Shown piece by piece: positions 42,301 through 54,311 of a stretch of 64,000 nucleotides of DNA (the first letter of the stretch is position 1; each line of letters starts with the position of its first letter). The notes beneath the pieces were generated by a model. That model had not been told where the DNA came from, searched no databases, and worked only from the letters and a program-made list of their open reading frames with translations. Position numbers and translations under genes: made by a program. The stretch is from Choristoneura fumiferana (lineage: Eukaryota > Arthropoda > Insecta > Lepidoptera > Tortricidae): the NCBI RefSeq assembly GCF_025370935.1, contig NC_133479.1:1498432-1562431 (forward strand), in the 5' to 3' direction.

Positions 42301-42973
42301 TTGAGTTGGCAAACGAAACAGTTCGCCAAATGAAACGTTTGGGAAACGTGAGTTGGGAAAGGCACCTATGTGTGATAAATGTCGGTTTAGCCGTTTTTGA
42401 GATAAGTACTGAACTTTGAAAATTAAATAACAATGTCGAAGGGATTCAAATGTTATAAGCTGGTCACGTTGGTATTTTAATTGTTAAATTTACCAAGAGC
42501 TTTACAACATAAGTAGAATCACCGAATAAAAAGAATAATTAGTACACGCATGTTGTACAAGGTAGCATTACGGGTGCCGTCCCTTTTAAGAAAAAGAGGC
42601 TCTTGAGTTTGTTTTATTTTCAGTGCAATTTGGAAATAAAAATTGTAACGAACACAACTGGGAAAATGATAATAATAATAACAATAACTAATATCCCTTG
42701 AAACAAGGCGAGTACGAGACAAATCACGGTAATAAACCTCCCCTTTAAAACCGCAGTGCCCTTTTAAAACTAAAGCACACTGCAAAATCCTGTTGATACC
42801 AATACGCCTGCTCGGCAGTGCACGCGGCTAATCCGCCCTCCGGCCACCTACACGTCTCCGTGAAATATGGCCGGCATTCTTCACCTCCAGTGTAAGGGCG
42901 ACTGCCACAGCAGGCCGTTAGCACACATTTTGTATGAAATCTCCGGTAGTAAGCCCAGCCGCGTGCCGTAGTC
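39310..42973. other. Intergenic with repeat fragments
   Basis: Contains LINE tails near 39600 (repeats of TTTTGACTTTGACTTT) and 40598, the inverted 'AACCCCCGACATTG' repeat at 39900-40115, a start-less fragment of the TTTGCCCGCG family near 41690-41760 and a retroposon tail ('AAGGTTTATTTTGGCTCCAT') near 42100. A Cys-rich minus-strand open frame at 42745-42975 is discussed as a finding but not called as a gene. Confidence 0.5.
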
Positions 42974-43398
42974 AATGAGGGCTATCGCGTATGAATTCGC
43001 CACTAGAGGCGCTAGTGTAGCGTGAGGTCTCCAAAATGTCAAATCTCATAGTTTTTGGGTGAGCTACGCGGGTTTATTTATAATTAGAATAATTTTGTGA
43101 ATATTTGCAATATCTGAAATTAATTATGGCAAATATGCGTTCCGGGGCAATGAATGTCTGTGTTTTGAGACAGTTTGTCTTTCGGAAACCTTTGTTCTTC
43201 CTTTTTTCCGAACAAAACGGGGACTATGCAACACTGTGGCATGCTCGATATTTTTATGGTACGGTTTGAAGGTGTATTAAATATGATTTTAATTTAAACT
43301 TTGTTTTCACGCCCGTAATAACAGACTTTGAAAGCCATAATTAAAAACCTCACGCAACAGTGCGCCATCTAGTGAGACAAAAAACGATAGCCCTCATT
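42974..43398. mobile_element. 425-bp inverted-repeat element, copy 1
   Basis: AATGAGGGCTATCG at the left and CGATAGCCCTCATT at the right are perfect 14-bp ends. Subterminal segments (CGCTAGTGTAGCGTGAGGTC and ACCTCACGCAACAGTGCGCC) also pair loosely. Copies at 59478-59905 and 60938-61364. No transposase frame. Confidence 0.85.
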
Positions 43399-43473
43399 CC
43401 AGGGCAGGTAGCTGTTAGTTGGCGCCGCAGCAGCGCGCCAGCACATCTCAGCAGCGCTAGTGCTGCCTATCCT

Positions 43474-43745
43474 CAATGCACCGACTCCAAAAAAATTAAA
43501 AAATAACAAAGCAGTCGGGTAAAAATGGAACCGACTACAAAACCCTTGAAAATATTTTCTGGGTACCCAGCAGGAGAGATTGAAACCCATAGTATGTAGG
43601 TAAGGTAGACGACTATTGTTCTACTCCTGCTGGCTCGTCACCGACTTCGAGCTAGTAGGTACTTAGAAAAATATTTCCAAGGGTTTTCTAGTCGGTTCCA
43701 TTTTTTGTTATTTTTTTGGAGTCGATTTTACTTTTTTGTTAAAAA
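43474..43745. mobile_element. MITE with 'GACTCCAAAAAAA' ends
   Basis: CCGACTCCAAAAAAATTAAA and AAAATGGAACCGACTACAAA are mirrored by TAGTCGGTTCCATTTTTTGT and TTTTTTTGGAGTCGATTTTA. The inner segment 'GTATGTAGGTAAGGTAGACG' recurs at 51632-51740. Confidence 0.75.
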
Positions 43746-43899
43746 AATATCAAATAAAATAAGTTTCTGAACTAACCCACGGGTTGCCAAAAAAATGTTC
43801 ACGAATTATAATTAACTAAAACTATTAAAAAAAACAAAGTTTTACTGAATGGACGAAATTCGTTTGCTTTTATACGTAATATGTTTCTCAGGCAATCTG

Positions 43900-44050
43900 T
43901 TAATTTCCTCTGTTCCCTGTACAGTCAAAGAAACTGAATCGCGTCCAGGGTAAAACCTTTGTACTACTAATGGCATATTGACTGGCATACATCTGCCTAA
44001 GAAATCGTAACGAAATTGATTATGAAAGGGTCGCACCCTGGCACGCCTCG
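43900..44050. repeat. Dispersed repeat shared with 55560-55700
   Basis: Both loci contain 'AGAAACTGAATC' (AGGAAACTGAATC in the other), CCAGGGT, TACTACTAATG-like and ATTGATTATGAAA-like blocks in the same order. The copies are diverged. Confidence 0.5.
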
Positions 44051-44469
44051 CTCGTATAATAATATAATATACAAGGTGTTAATTAAATAACTGAAAACTA
44101 GAAAGTTGTTTGCTCAGGACCGAGAGTAGAATCGATTACACTAAGTTTTAAATTAGGTTGTGTTTGTGTTCATAAATCCCTTTTTTATTGTGCCCAGTCT
44201 AAAAATTACGACTGCAACAGGCGCCAATTAAATATTTTAGCGAGGTCTCATACTATTTCGATAGTTTAATACTGGCCGGTTTGCTGTCACTGTGTGATTT
44301 TCTATGGATTTTCTTCTAAAAACGTCTAAGTGCAACTGACAAATACAAATTATGAGTGTAGAGTTAGAAATGAAGTAGAATTACTAACTTAGCAAAACAC
44401 ACGAATATCTTTCAAAATAATGAAGGAATTCAAAAATAAATGCAATCAACTAACTTAAAATGAATGATG

Positions 44470-44962
44470 ATTGGTTATTGGAGTCTTTTTGTTTTTTTAT
44501 TTCAACTCCAAATTTGTTACTTTTACGGGTATCCCGTGAAACCATATCGAAAATACAAACTGAGACATGGATGCACAGAAAAACCAGAAAAAGAGACCAG
44601 CGCTGGGAATCGAACCCAGGTCCTCAGCAATCCGTGCTGCGTGCTATAACCCCTACACCACCGCTGGACAGGAATTTAGACACGAATTTTTCCTATGCAT
44701 ACATATCTCAGGTTGCTTATTTCTACTACGCTACTTATGCAGCAGCACTAGCGACATCTATGTTTTCGCTCTCATCGAGAGACGTCACATTCTATCGGAA
44801 CCAACCGCTCACCCAGACAAGAGATGTCGCTACTAAGCAATCAAATTATGATTGTATAGCACGCAGCACGGATTGCTGAGGACCTGGGTTCGATTCCCAG
44901 CGCTGGTCTCTTTTTCTGGTTTTTCTGTGCATCCATGTCTCAGTTTGTATTTTCGATATGGT
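44470..44962. mobile_element. tRNA-like fold-back element
   Basis: Outer arms (about 44540-44650 and 44855-44962) are inverted copies starting CATATCGAAAATACAAACTG. Each arm includes tRNA-like sequence: complete on the minus strand at 44595-44668, 5'-truncated on the plus strand at 44855-44908. The centre matches the 13.1-13.8 kb units in reverse. Open frames here are the same repeat in translation. Confidence 0.75.
44595..44668 (-). repeat. tRNA-like sequence 3
   Basis: Same cloverleaf as the copies at 13323 and 13705: CAGC/GCTG anticodon stem and GGTTCGATTCC B box on the minus strand. Confidence 0.65.
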
Positions 44963-45292
44963 TAAAGAATGGTTTTCAGTTATTAATTAACACCATTACA
45001 TAACAAGCACTGGTGATGTCGATTGTCGCTCGATTATATATTTATTTTTGTTCAAAGAAGTCCTTCTGTCCCTGTCTCTCTTGCGCGGGGTATGAGGGAT
45101 AGTTATAATGAGCCCTTGTTTGCCAGCCTACGGTACCCGGAATTAATTCTGTTTGCAAACTTGGAAAGAGCTCTCAGTATATTATATTGCGAAATGGCTT
45201 TACTTTATTTAATTTGCTTCGGCGTCTCGTTTTCTTTCGAATTTTTGCAGCTTTGTTTTTACAATACGATGTATGAGTTAATGAAACTTAAA

Positions 45293-45577
45293 TCATCATT
45301 CCAGGCTATTATACGTCCCACTGTTGGGCACAGGGCTCCTCTCAAGATAAGAGGGGTTAGGCCGTAATTCCCACGGGCCCAATTCGGATTAGGAACGTCA
45401 CACCATTGAATTGCTTGGCAAGTTTGCGCAGGTTTCCTCACGATGTTTTCCTTTACCGTATTAGCTCGTGGTAAATTTCAAATGTAATTTCGAAAAATCC
45501 AGAGGTATGAGCCTTGATTAGAACCCACGATCCTCTGCTTTAGAGGCTATATGTCAAACCTTAGGCCACCACGGCTT
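45293..45577 (-). repeat. tRNA-derived SINE with conserved tail
   Basis: The minus strand starts with a decayed tRNA-like head (GCCGTGGTGGCCTAAGGTTT, B box altered to GGTTCTAATCA) and ends 'GCCCAACAGTGGGACGTATA' and ATAGCCTGG. The middle contains 'GTGAGGAAACCTGCGCAAAC'. Confidence 0.75.
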
Positions 45578-45939
45578 TTTTTTGTGGTTGTCGGTTTTAG
45601 TAAAAATAATCTTTTTAACCTTTTTTTAACTCATTACTTTGTTTTGCAGCAAACACAGATTTCCACTTTCGAATGTTATTTAAGCGTTGTGTGATTTCAA
45701 AGATCGGTTCACACAGGTAAACTGTAACAATATTGTCATAAAAAAACTTTGACAATTCAGGAACCCCTGCTACAATTTCATTGATAGACCGTGATAGCTA
45801 CTGATGCCGCGCCGAATCGCTGGTCATCGTGCAACATTGTGCGGCATCGGCTAACTTCGGGTATATCCGGCGGCAGTGTTGTCAACTTTTTTTTGCCATT
45901 CCCGCAAAAATAAAGCCATTTAAAAATTATAATCCCTAA

Positions 45940-46605
45940 GTAAAAAACCGGCCAAGATCATGTCGGACACGCCCAAAATAGGGTTCCGTAGCCATTACGA
46001 AAAAATCAAGTAATATATTTTTTAAGAATTTCGTATTTTATACGGAATCTTCCAAGTTTAGGTATACTTTAAATCTTAGCTGCTATTTACTCATAAACTA
46101 CTAATAATTCTCAAGCAAACTTAGCCGTTATAGTTTTCCTTGAAAGATTGATATACTTTACTACCATCCTGATTTTTTTTAAATTTTCCACCCACCGGTT
46201 TAGATTTTAGAGGGGACGGGGGGGGGACGCTCGATTTTAATGAAAATTTGCACTTTCAAGTTGAATATTTCGCAAACAAATCACCAAATCGAAAAATCGT
46301 CTTAGGAAACCCCTAATTTTAAAAGACCTATCCAACATCCCACACTATAGGGTTGGATGAGAATAAAAATAATCACCCCTACTTTACGTCTATGGGATTC
46401 ATGGCAGATACCCTAAAAATATTTTTTTTTTAATTTTTTTATTATACCATTTTGTCGGCATAGTTTACATAATAATATATATCCGTGCAAAATTACAGCT
46501 TTCTAGCATTGATAGTCCCTGAGCAAAGCCGCGGACGGACGCACAGACAGACATGGCGAAACTATAAAAGAGCCATTTTGGCTCCGGAACCCTTAAAAAG
46601 GCTTG
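45940..46605 (+). repeat. 'AGGGTTCCGTAGCC' repeat, long copy
   Basis: CCGGCCAAGATCATGTCGGA and AGGGTTCCGTAGCCATTACG at the left; 'ACAGCTTTCTAGCATTGATA', 'AGCCGCGGACGGACGCACAG' and 'TTTTGGCTCCGGAACCCTTA' at the right. 51747-52320 is the inverted relative; shorter pieces at 21955-22395 and 60180-60295. Confidence 0.7.
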
Positions 46606-46624
46606 AAACCTCCATCTCCTTTCA

Positions 46625-47150
46625 TTCTACAGCATCATCATCATCAGCCCGAAGACGTCTATTAATGAACAAAAGTCTCAACGAACGACAACTCGCCACT
46701 TGTATCCACGGGTTGCCCGCAACTCTTGCAATATCGTCAGTCCACCTAATGGGCCTATCAACGCTTCGTCTTCCGGTTCGTGGTTGCCACTCGAGAATCT
46801 TCCACTTCTATAATTTTGATCTTACAAAAGATTAGTATATCTACCAAAATTGCGAAGAATAATCAGAAAAATTATTGCTTATCACGAGCTTTTATTTAGT
46901 TTCACCTGTCCCGTTGTCTGTCTGTCTGTAGTCAAAAATATTGCAAGTTAATTTCGACCAACTTCCAGTAGTTGTATTGACTTGAAATTTGGCATACTTA
47001 TGTAAATTGCGCGACAATACAATGATCTGGTAGTGCCATTTTAATAGTCCGGCAAGGATCGTCTCCGCAGGACGGAATTCTTCAACTGTTAATGGCATCG
47101 ACTTGAAATTTAGTATGCAAATGTAGTTTGGGTGGCAATGCAAGTATAGT
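46625..47150. repeat. Composite retroposon tails
   Basis: 46625-46810 matches the 10650-10790 segment (CATCATCATCAGCCCGAAGA, CGACAACTCGCCACTTGTAT). 46895-47150 is the inverted 'TTGTATTGTC-ACATAAGTATG' repeat seen at 20955. Confidence 0.6.
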
Positions 47151-49097
47151 CGACAAATATTACAGTAAAAAAAAAGCTTGTATTAAAAATGTTTTTTTTT
47201 TCCAAAACTTACTTTAAGATCAATATAGGCTCCCTCCCACCCCCATCTAGGAAAAACTTTAATTATTTGGACTTTTTGGACTCCCACCCTCAAATCTTCT
47301 TATCTTATAAATAGATTAACAGTCCTAAGAGAATTCAAAATAAACGTGGCCTGCACCTCAATGTTGTGTCAAAAAGCATTCTCATAAGAAAGCATATTGC
47401 TTACCATGTCTTCAAGATCTAACCTTTTTATTTAGTTTTACACTTTTTATTGTTTATGAGTTATTTCGTAATTTGAATTATTAAAAAATAACACAATTAA
47501 ATGTCATTCTAAAGGATGGGTGTCTTATTTTCCTCTCAAGGATATTTAATTATTTAAAACCATTATTATTAAGGTCGCGGGTGAGCAAGGAAATTCTTTT
47601 AGTTAATTATTATTACATTAGTCAGTTTATCATTTTATTTATTTGGTCCTTCGAGCCGGATACTTTGCTACTTTGATAGTTTGGTTTCATGTCTGGCTTA
47701 CAATCTTGATTTCAAGTAAAGCATTAGCGGTTGGCACTAATAGCATTATTTTTCCACTGAAGTGGGCCCAAACCCCCAGTTTTATTGGGAAATCCACTAC
47801 GATAGCAACACTGACGGCGGGTGGTCCGACCAGCGCGCGCGCATCGCGGCACTAATCGGTTGGATGCGGTAGCCGGTATCGAAGAATACTGAATTTAGGG
47901 TACTGCTTGGAGTAGGATTTCCTCAGGATTTATTTGAAATTTATTTTTAACCAGCTACTTACGAAACAGGAGGAGGTTATAAACTCGTTTTTTTATAAAT
48001 TTTAGTTTGTACCTCAAAACTGCGTGCGTCATACTGCGTCCTTTATCTGTAAACCGATTTGAAAATGATTTATTTGTTTGGAAGGAGATACTTCCAATTA
48101 GGTACGTCCCATTGTCATTGTCATAGGAATTTTGGAGAATCCCATCCCTCCCACATAATTTTTGTAAAAGTCAAAGGTTGAGCCCGGGCTTGAAGAGAAG
48201 CCAAGGTCAAATCAAATCGCTAGGCTACCATGATATATACTTATACAAAAATATAGAATCATCATCAAGATCATCATCCTAAAAGTACAGTAGCTATTAC
48301 AACATTTTAAAATTGCTTAACCAATCGGTTTAAATTCCCGGGCAAGGCGCTAAATTACGAGCGGGGAAAATCTACTTATAAGCTAAGCGAATTAGCGTTT
48401 GAAATCGAGATAAACAAAGTAGGAGGAAAGATTGTCTTACCTTTTTAAAACAAATACCTAATAAATAGTACTAAAATGTTTCAAAAAGGTCAAATACAAG
48501 TCGGACTCGCGTATTGAAGGTACCGTACAAATTTATAGGTATCTATGGTATTTCCATTGAAACTTGTACCTGAAAAACCTATGGGGTACATCCAGTTGTC
48601 CTAGAAACTTGAAATTTGATATGAAGGTAGGTCTTATACACAACCCATAAGAAAAGTCTGAAAACATTATTTTTTGTGCTTGTTCATCTATATCAGAAAC
48701 TATCAGCGCGTAATAATATGCGGCAACACATGCTGAGTGGAGACCCTTTTTGGTATCCTGCCGTGTCACCAAGTAACATAGTTTTAGTGCTAGCCGTGTC
48801 ACCAAGGTTTTAGTGCTAGTTCTGTCTTAGTTTTAGGTGGTACTTATGGAGCCAAAATAAACCTTTCTTTCTTCTTTTTTCTTTCTACATTTTTCTGACG
48901 GGAGGGAGGGGCTCTGCTAACACTGTAATTAAAAAAATGTTTAGTGTTGGAAATAAAATGTGATACTTACATGAAATTGCAAATATTTATTTAGAATCAT
49001 TCGTATCTACTAGTACGGACAGGCAAAGCTATTGTGAAAGATACGCTTTGTCCCTAAAGCGGTGTATTCAGATAGACTTCTAATCACGTTTTAAGGT
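47151..49097. other. Intergenic, nothing recognised
   Basis: AT-rich. A stub of the 'AAGGTCGCGGGTGAGCAAGG' family is at 47571-47605, and a small direct duplication (TGTCACCAAG...TTTTAGTGCTAG) lies at 48765-48820, followed by a retroposon tail ('GGAGCCAAAATAAACCTTTC') near 48850. Confidence 0.5.
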
Positions 49098-49386
49098 GCG
49101 ACTAAACCGCTGCTTAAAAAACGGTGACGGCACGGAATCGCAGTGACGCACCGTATGCGCACCGTTTTTTATCGCATGCTCTCCACACCGCTGCTTAAAA
49201 TACGGAATCGCAGGACGTGCCGTAAACGTCAGGACTTTACCGAACAAAAGTCTTGTCGTCACTGCGATTCCGCACCGCTTGCGTATTTTAAGCAGCGGTG
49301 TGGAAAGAATGCAAAAAAACGGTGCGCATACGGTGCGTCACTGCGATTCCATGCCGTCGCCGTTTTATAAGCAGCGGTTTGGTCGC
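49098..49386. mobile_element. MITE with 'GCGACTAAACCGCTGCTTA' ends
   Basis: The left arm GCGACTAAACCGCTGCTTAA, 'ATCGCAGTGACGCACCGTAT' and 'CTCCACACCGCTGCTTAAAA' are mirrored at the right ('TAAGCAGCGGTTTGGTCGC'). The arm contains the end motif twice, so the element looks like two nested palindromes. Confidence 0.75.
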
Positions 49387-49454
49387 AGGAGGTGAATTTA
49401 AATTGAATATTCGCTGATTAAAATACTGTTGTCAATTTATTAGTTCATTAACAC

Positions 49455-49483
49455 GTATATATATATATATATATATATATATA
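49455..49483. repeat. (AT)n microsatellite
   Basis: About 13 AT dinucleotides, followed by a 60-bp fragment of the poly-T retroposon family (49488-49550). Confidence 0.85.
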
Positions 49484-49739
49484 CTGGAAAGCAAACGAGC
49501 AAGTGGGTCTCCTGATGGTAAGAGCCACCGCCAATAAATATCTGCAAAATTTTGCTTTACATTGCTTATTCAAATAAACTTAAAAGTGTAATAAAAAAAA
49601 ACTAATTGTTTTTAAAAGTCGCTGAACTAATGTTGTTCAGTTTGAGGAGTATGATCTATGTTTAAATTATTTGCTCATATTACAAGCCACACCCGGTAAA
49701 TCTCTTTGATGTAAAATACTAAGCCTAGACTTATTTAAA

Positions 49740-50040
49740 GATGGGCAAACACTAAGCACGCTTTAAGTCTATTGGTAGGGAGTTCCACAACCGAATATCC
49801 AAATAAAACGTATTCGAGATATTTCCCCAGAATAACGCTGCGACTCTGAAACTGCACCGTAAGTTAATAACCAGACAAGAGCTTTCTTGGTGCAGTGTTG
49901 TGGCAACAGGCGATTCCGACGAATGTTTCCACGACGATTCAATCTGACCGCTGACGGGCAAGTCAAGAGATTGTGGCGGGAGCGAGTCATTGAGGAGTAA
50001 GTTAAAGGCGGAAGCGAATGTGCGAATAACAACTACGCCG
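49740..50040 (-). mobile_element. Possible LINE 3' coding fragment
   Basis: Two minus-strand frames contain RLWNSLPIDLKRA, a motif near the C-terminus of Jockey-like LINE proteins (…WNSLP…). The rest is not recognisable, so the call is tentative. A comparable stretch may be at 53680-53880 ('GATCGTTCCACAGCTTGACT'). Confidence 0.45.
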
Positions 50041-50048
50041 TATCTACG

Positions 50049-50186
50049 TATAGTCTGTCAAAAAAGAGAATAAATTAAAAAGTGGCAGCACTGTAGTGTC
50101 ATCCCTTTCAAACCCTGTCAAACCAAAAAGGGAGGACACTACAGTGTTGCCACTTTTTAATTTCTTCTCTTTTTTGACAGACTATA
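50049..50186. mobile_element. MITE with 'TATAGTCTGTCAAAAAAG' ends
   Basis: 138 bp. TATAGTCTGTCAAAAAAGAG and an inner AAGTGGCAGCACTGTAGTGT arm are mirrored, with CTTTTTTGACAGACTATA at the right. The TA at each edge fits a TA target duplication (mariner-like), though the TA may be part of the end itself. Confidence 0.8.
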
Positions 50187-51279
50187 GAGTTCTGTATTTA
50201 TAATGGCTAATCAATACTAGATACAGCGCTAGCTCTAGCTTTTGATTAAGGTAGAGCGAGATTGTCTATACGGCTTCGATGCCTCTCAAAAGGCGACACA
50301 TAATTTTATTTTGGAAAATGGCGCCCCTTGCCATCCGGCACCCAGAGCGGCCGCTCCTCTTACCTCAGGGTCGGCGCTTACTAGTCAGGTCCGGTAGTTG
50401 AATTGAAACTTTGGTGACTTTACTTACGAGTAATTCTCATGGGAATTCCGAAAAATTATCTCATGGTCTTCATTTGAGATACATGGAGAAAGAGGTTTAC
50501 CAATGTTTCGGCGGAAAACGTTTGGCGACCTAATTCATTTCGCAACTTTTAATTTCCCAACTGTTTAATATTTATGAAACGATTTCAGGATTTTTATAAA
50601 ACTAACCTAACCTAACCTGATGGGTTCTACACGATGGCCCTGAAATAAATCCTGTAATATTTACAGTTTTAAATGAATCAGGTTGCCAAACGTTAGTTGC
50701 GAAATGAATGGATACCGGAGAAACCCACTGCATCATTTCATGACTCTAGACATGGCGATAGAGATTTGTGTACATCATGTATACAGATTGAGGATTAAGT
50801 TAGTGATCAAAAGAAATTGTGAGCCTAGAGATTTTGTGAATATATTAAGGGATTTAGATGTACTTAACATCAAAAACGCTTTTCGTTATTAACTTGCATC
50901 CGACTTACTTATAAGAACAAAGCAAGAACATAATGGAGCGAAAACTGTATCGTAATGACGTTCATTACACCGCTCCGGAGGGGCGTAATTACGGCAAATA
51001 ATTAAAATGAATTTCAATTGCGTTTTTTGTTGGTCGTTATTAATATTGTGGTAAAAATAGAGAAAATGATTTCTCTGAGAGAAAGCTGTGTGGGATGAAA
51101 GAGCTGGAATCGGGCACTGAGAGTTCTGTACAAACTTTAATGAAAACTAAAATTAGTTTGCATTTCAAAGTATTTATATAAAATCATTTTTTCCCATGAA
51201 CGAAATAATTATAAATAAATAAAATTATAAATCACGAAATAATTATACATTATAATTATAGTTTATTTATTGTCAGTAA
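50187..51279. other. Intergenic, nothing recognised
   Basis: No element boundary or coding region. The open frame at 50683-50892 has no recognisable domain. Confidence 0.45.
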
Positions 51280-51420
51280 GCGAGATGACCTGGACGCGGA
51301 ATTGAGTGAGTGGCCAAATATAGCTCTGGATAGGGAGATGTGGAAGTCAAGAGGAGAGGCCTTGCCCAGCAGTGGGACACAGTTATAGGCTAAATATAAT
51401 AATAATAATAATTATTATTG
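51280..51420 (+). mobile_element. LINE 3' tail
   Basis: One frame reads DDLDAELSEWPNIALDREMW, then KSRGEA, like the C-terminus of a CR1-type or related LINE; then GCCCAGCAGTGGGACACAGT and AATAATAATAATAA. Confidence 0.7.
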
Positions 51421-51631
51421 TCAGTAAAGAAATTATGTACGTATTGCAAATAAAGTATTTCATGCAGTTATAATAGATTGAAGCGACTGTACTTATTGCA
51501 TAATGTTCCTCGAACGGCGACGTGCGACATCAATTCTGGCTAAGCTGGTATAATTAGCGCTGCCGAAAGTGACGAATGGGACGTTAATCAAACGGACCAT
51601 TGTTTTACAACATACATACATAATTATATAG

Positions 51632-52320
51632 TATGTAGGTGAGGTAGACGACTATATTCCCACTTCTGCTGGCTCGTGCTGAGGCGCCGAGTTCAAACTA
51701 GTAGAAAATTATTTTCAAGGTTTTTGAAGTCGGTTCCATTTTTTAGGGTTCCGTATCCAAAATGGCAAAAACGGAACCCTTATAGTTTCGCCATGTGTGT
51801 TGTCTGTCAGTCTGCTCGTCCGTGGCTTTGCTCAGGGACTATCAATGCTAGAAAGCTGTACTTTTGCACGAATATATATGTAAACTATGCCGACAAAATG
51901 GTACAATAAAAAATACGAAAAAAAATTTTTTTTGAGTACCTCCCATACACGTAAAGTGGCGGGGATTTTTTTTCTCATCCAACCTTGTAGTGTGGGGTAT
52001 CGTTGGATAGTTATTTTAAAACCATTAGGGGTTTGCTATAACGATTTTTCGATTCAGTGATTTTTTGCAAAAAAATCAACTTTAAAGTGCAAATTTTCAT
52101 TAAAATCGAGCGTACCCCCCTGTAAAATCTAAACTGGTAAAAAAATTCAGAATGGTAGTAAGTATATCAAACTTACAAGGAAAACTATAACGGTTGTTTT
52201 ATTGAGAATTATTAGTAGTTTAAGAGTAAATAGCAGCCTAAGGTATAAAATATACCTAAACCTGGAATATTCCGTACAAAATACGAAACCCTTAGAAAAA
52301 TACTATTTTTTTTTTCGTAA
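51632..52320 (-). repeat. MITE fragment and inverted 'GGGTTCCGTA' repeat
   Basis: 51632-51744 matches the inner and right part of the 43474 MITE ('GTATGTAGGTGAGGTAGACG', 'AAGTCGGTTCCATTTTTT'). 51747-52320 is the reverse of the 45940 repeat. Confidence 0.65.
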
Positions 52321-53114
52321 TGGTATAAATAAATAAATGTAGGTGTTTGTTCTGCATTCTTCAGACGTTAAATTCAAACGTAAGAATTCAAAGTGGCTGA
52401 AGAATTATTGTCGTGGAAACAATCGCATTTGTGTGTATGAAATAAGACAAGTCTTGCACAAGTTCTTACGTTGTCTCAAATACCTACTTATTACGTCTAA
52501 ATCTGCCAGTTTTTGGACTATAAAATGTATGAGACTCGCGAGTGTGGTGTTTTCTGGCAACCCTGTCCTGTCGCGTTGCGTTCCGTTGCAAATATATGTG
52601 CGACGCGAGGTGCTCCATTTAATGACGTCACGCATTTTACGTGGCGGGAACCCAATCCGAGACAATGTACTACAACTCAAGATGAAATCAATAAAATACA
52701 GACGAAAGGAACCAGTGGCGTAGCTAGATAGACAAGGGCATAAAGAATCGGGCCCTCACCCCTTTCCACGTAGCTTGAACTTATATTGGCCTTTAAAAAC
52801 ATTTTGAAAAAAAGCTGGCTCGAGCCTGCTCACAAGATTTAGAAGAGCTTAGGTTACAGGGCCCCTGAGCTCCGGGGCCTTGGTGCACTGCAACACCTGG
52901 CCATACGATAGCTACGCCACAGAAAGGAACATATTCCTTTCCCTGGTAGTTCGCGTTACATTAAAAGTAGACTAATATAAGTTTTTGTTAAAACAAAATT
53001 TTTAATACAAGCTTTTAAGCTGACTGCACATTTTGTTGACTGTACTTGCATTGTCATCCAAACTACGTTTCCGGTTAGTCGTAGCCGGACCACCACGGAA
53101 ATTCACTACTCCAA

Positions 53115-53232
53115 AGGCCGTTTTGCCGAACGTTTTTGACGCGCGCTATCGCAATCAAATGACAGTTTTTGTATGCGAAATCTGTCATTTGATTGCGATC
53201 GCAGCGTCAGAAACGTAAGGCAATACGGTCTC
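53115..53232. mobile_element. Hairpin MITE
   Basis: AGGCCGTTTTGCCGAACGTT and ATCGCAATCAAATGACAG face CTGTCATTTGATTGCGAT and ACGTAAGGCAATACGGTCT. About 50-bp arms with few mismatches and a loop of about 16 bases. Confidence 0.75.
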
Positions 53233-54311
53233 AGACTTATGTATTGTCACGGGACTGGTATAAGATAAATTTCAAGACAATTTGACCAGTGGATAGTCAA
53301 AGTTCAGTTTCAACACACACACATGTGCCTACATACATTTCAAGATATATAGAATCTTGTAAAAACAATACAATATGTATGTATGTATGTAAACTCTTTA
53401 TTGCACATAAAAAATAAAAATACAAATACACAGAGAGGAGAACAAAGGGAGCTTATCCCTAAAAAGGGATCTCTTCCAGATAACCTAGTTAGGAAAAACA
53501 TATTGGTTTATAGAGTTCGCGGAAAATTACGTGCGGTAAAGAGACAAAACAGAAATACTCAAAAGAGATAAAATAAATACAACATTATTCACATTAAATT
53601 AACATAAACTACGAAATATTAACAAACAATTACAAAAGCGAAACAGTCTCATCTCAGGTGTCAGTGTCCAGCCATAATTTCTTTAAACTCTCCCTGAACG
53701 AGGCACAGACGGATTCCTTAGAAACAAGGGTAGATCGTTCCACAGCTTGACTGAATGGAAACGTGAAAGATTAGCATAAGAGCGCGCGTTGTTAGCGGGA
53801 AGGCAAAGTGTAAGTTTGGAACTTGACCAGCGGTAGTCCACTTTCAAGTGCCACAGTAGCCTAAATCTTTCAGATAGGTAAAAAAATACAATACTGACTA
53901 ATGCAACTGCTAACTGTTGTCCCGGCGATTAGTTGCCGAAACTAGTTGGCACGGTTGAAGAAAGCAATCAACAATAGTTTTGCGACTCCTCGGGACCGTT
54001 TGTCCCATATTTATACTAACCACTATAAAAAAGGAACCCTAATGTTTACCGATAGATTAGGTTTTAGACTGTAGTTAAAGATACAGTTATAACTTTGTGG
54101 TAATAAGTCTGGGAGCTGCTAAGAGAAATGGCTGTCAGAAGCGGGTTCGAACAGTTGGACTAATATTAATTGAGATATTGGTAAGATGACAGGGAAATTG
54201 TACATCAGTATTGTATTGTGGAATTGCAGATACAAAGAGAGAAGTACAAATTCGAATTTATCCGTAATATGGGATCTCTTCCAGCTAACCTAGTTAAGAG
54301 AAGAGAATCCA

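Noticed and set aside
45023..45367. 114-residue plus-strand open frame
   Set aside because: Its last third is antisense SINE sequence and the rest has no recognisable motif.
47643..47855. 70-residue open frame with a hydrophobic start
   Set aside because: The apparent signal-like start begins in repeat-adjacent AT-rich DNA and the rest has no motif.
52343..52723. 126-residue plus-strand open frame
   Set aside because: Several frames on both strands are open here; no domain, no splice context, and biased to basic residues.
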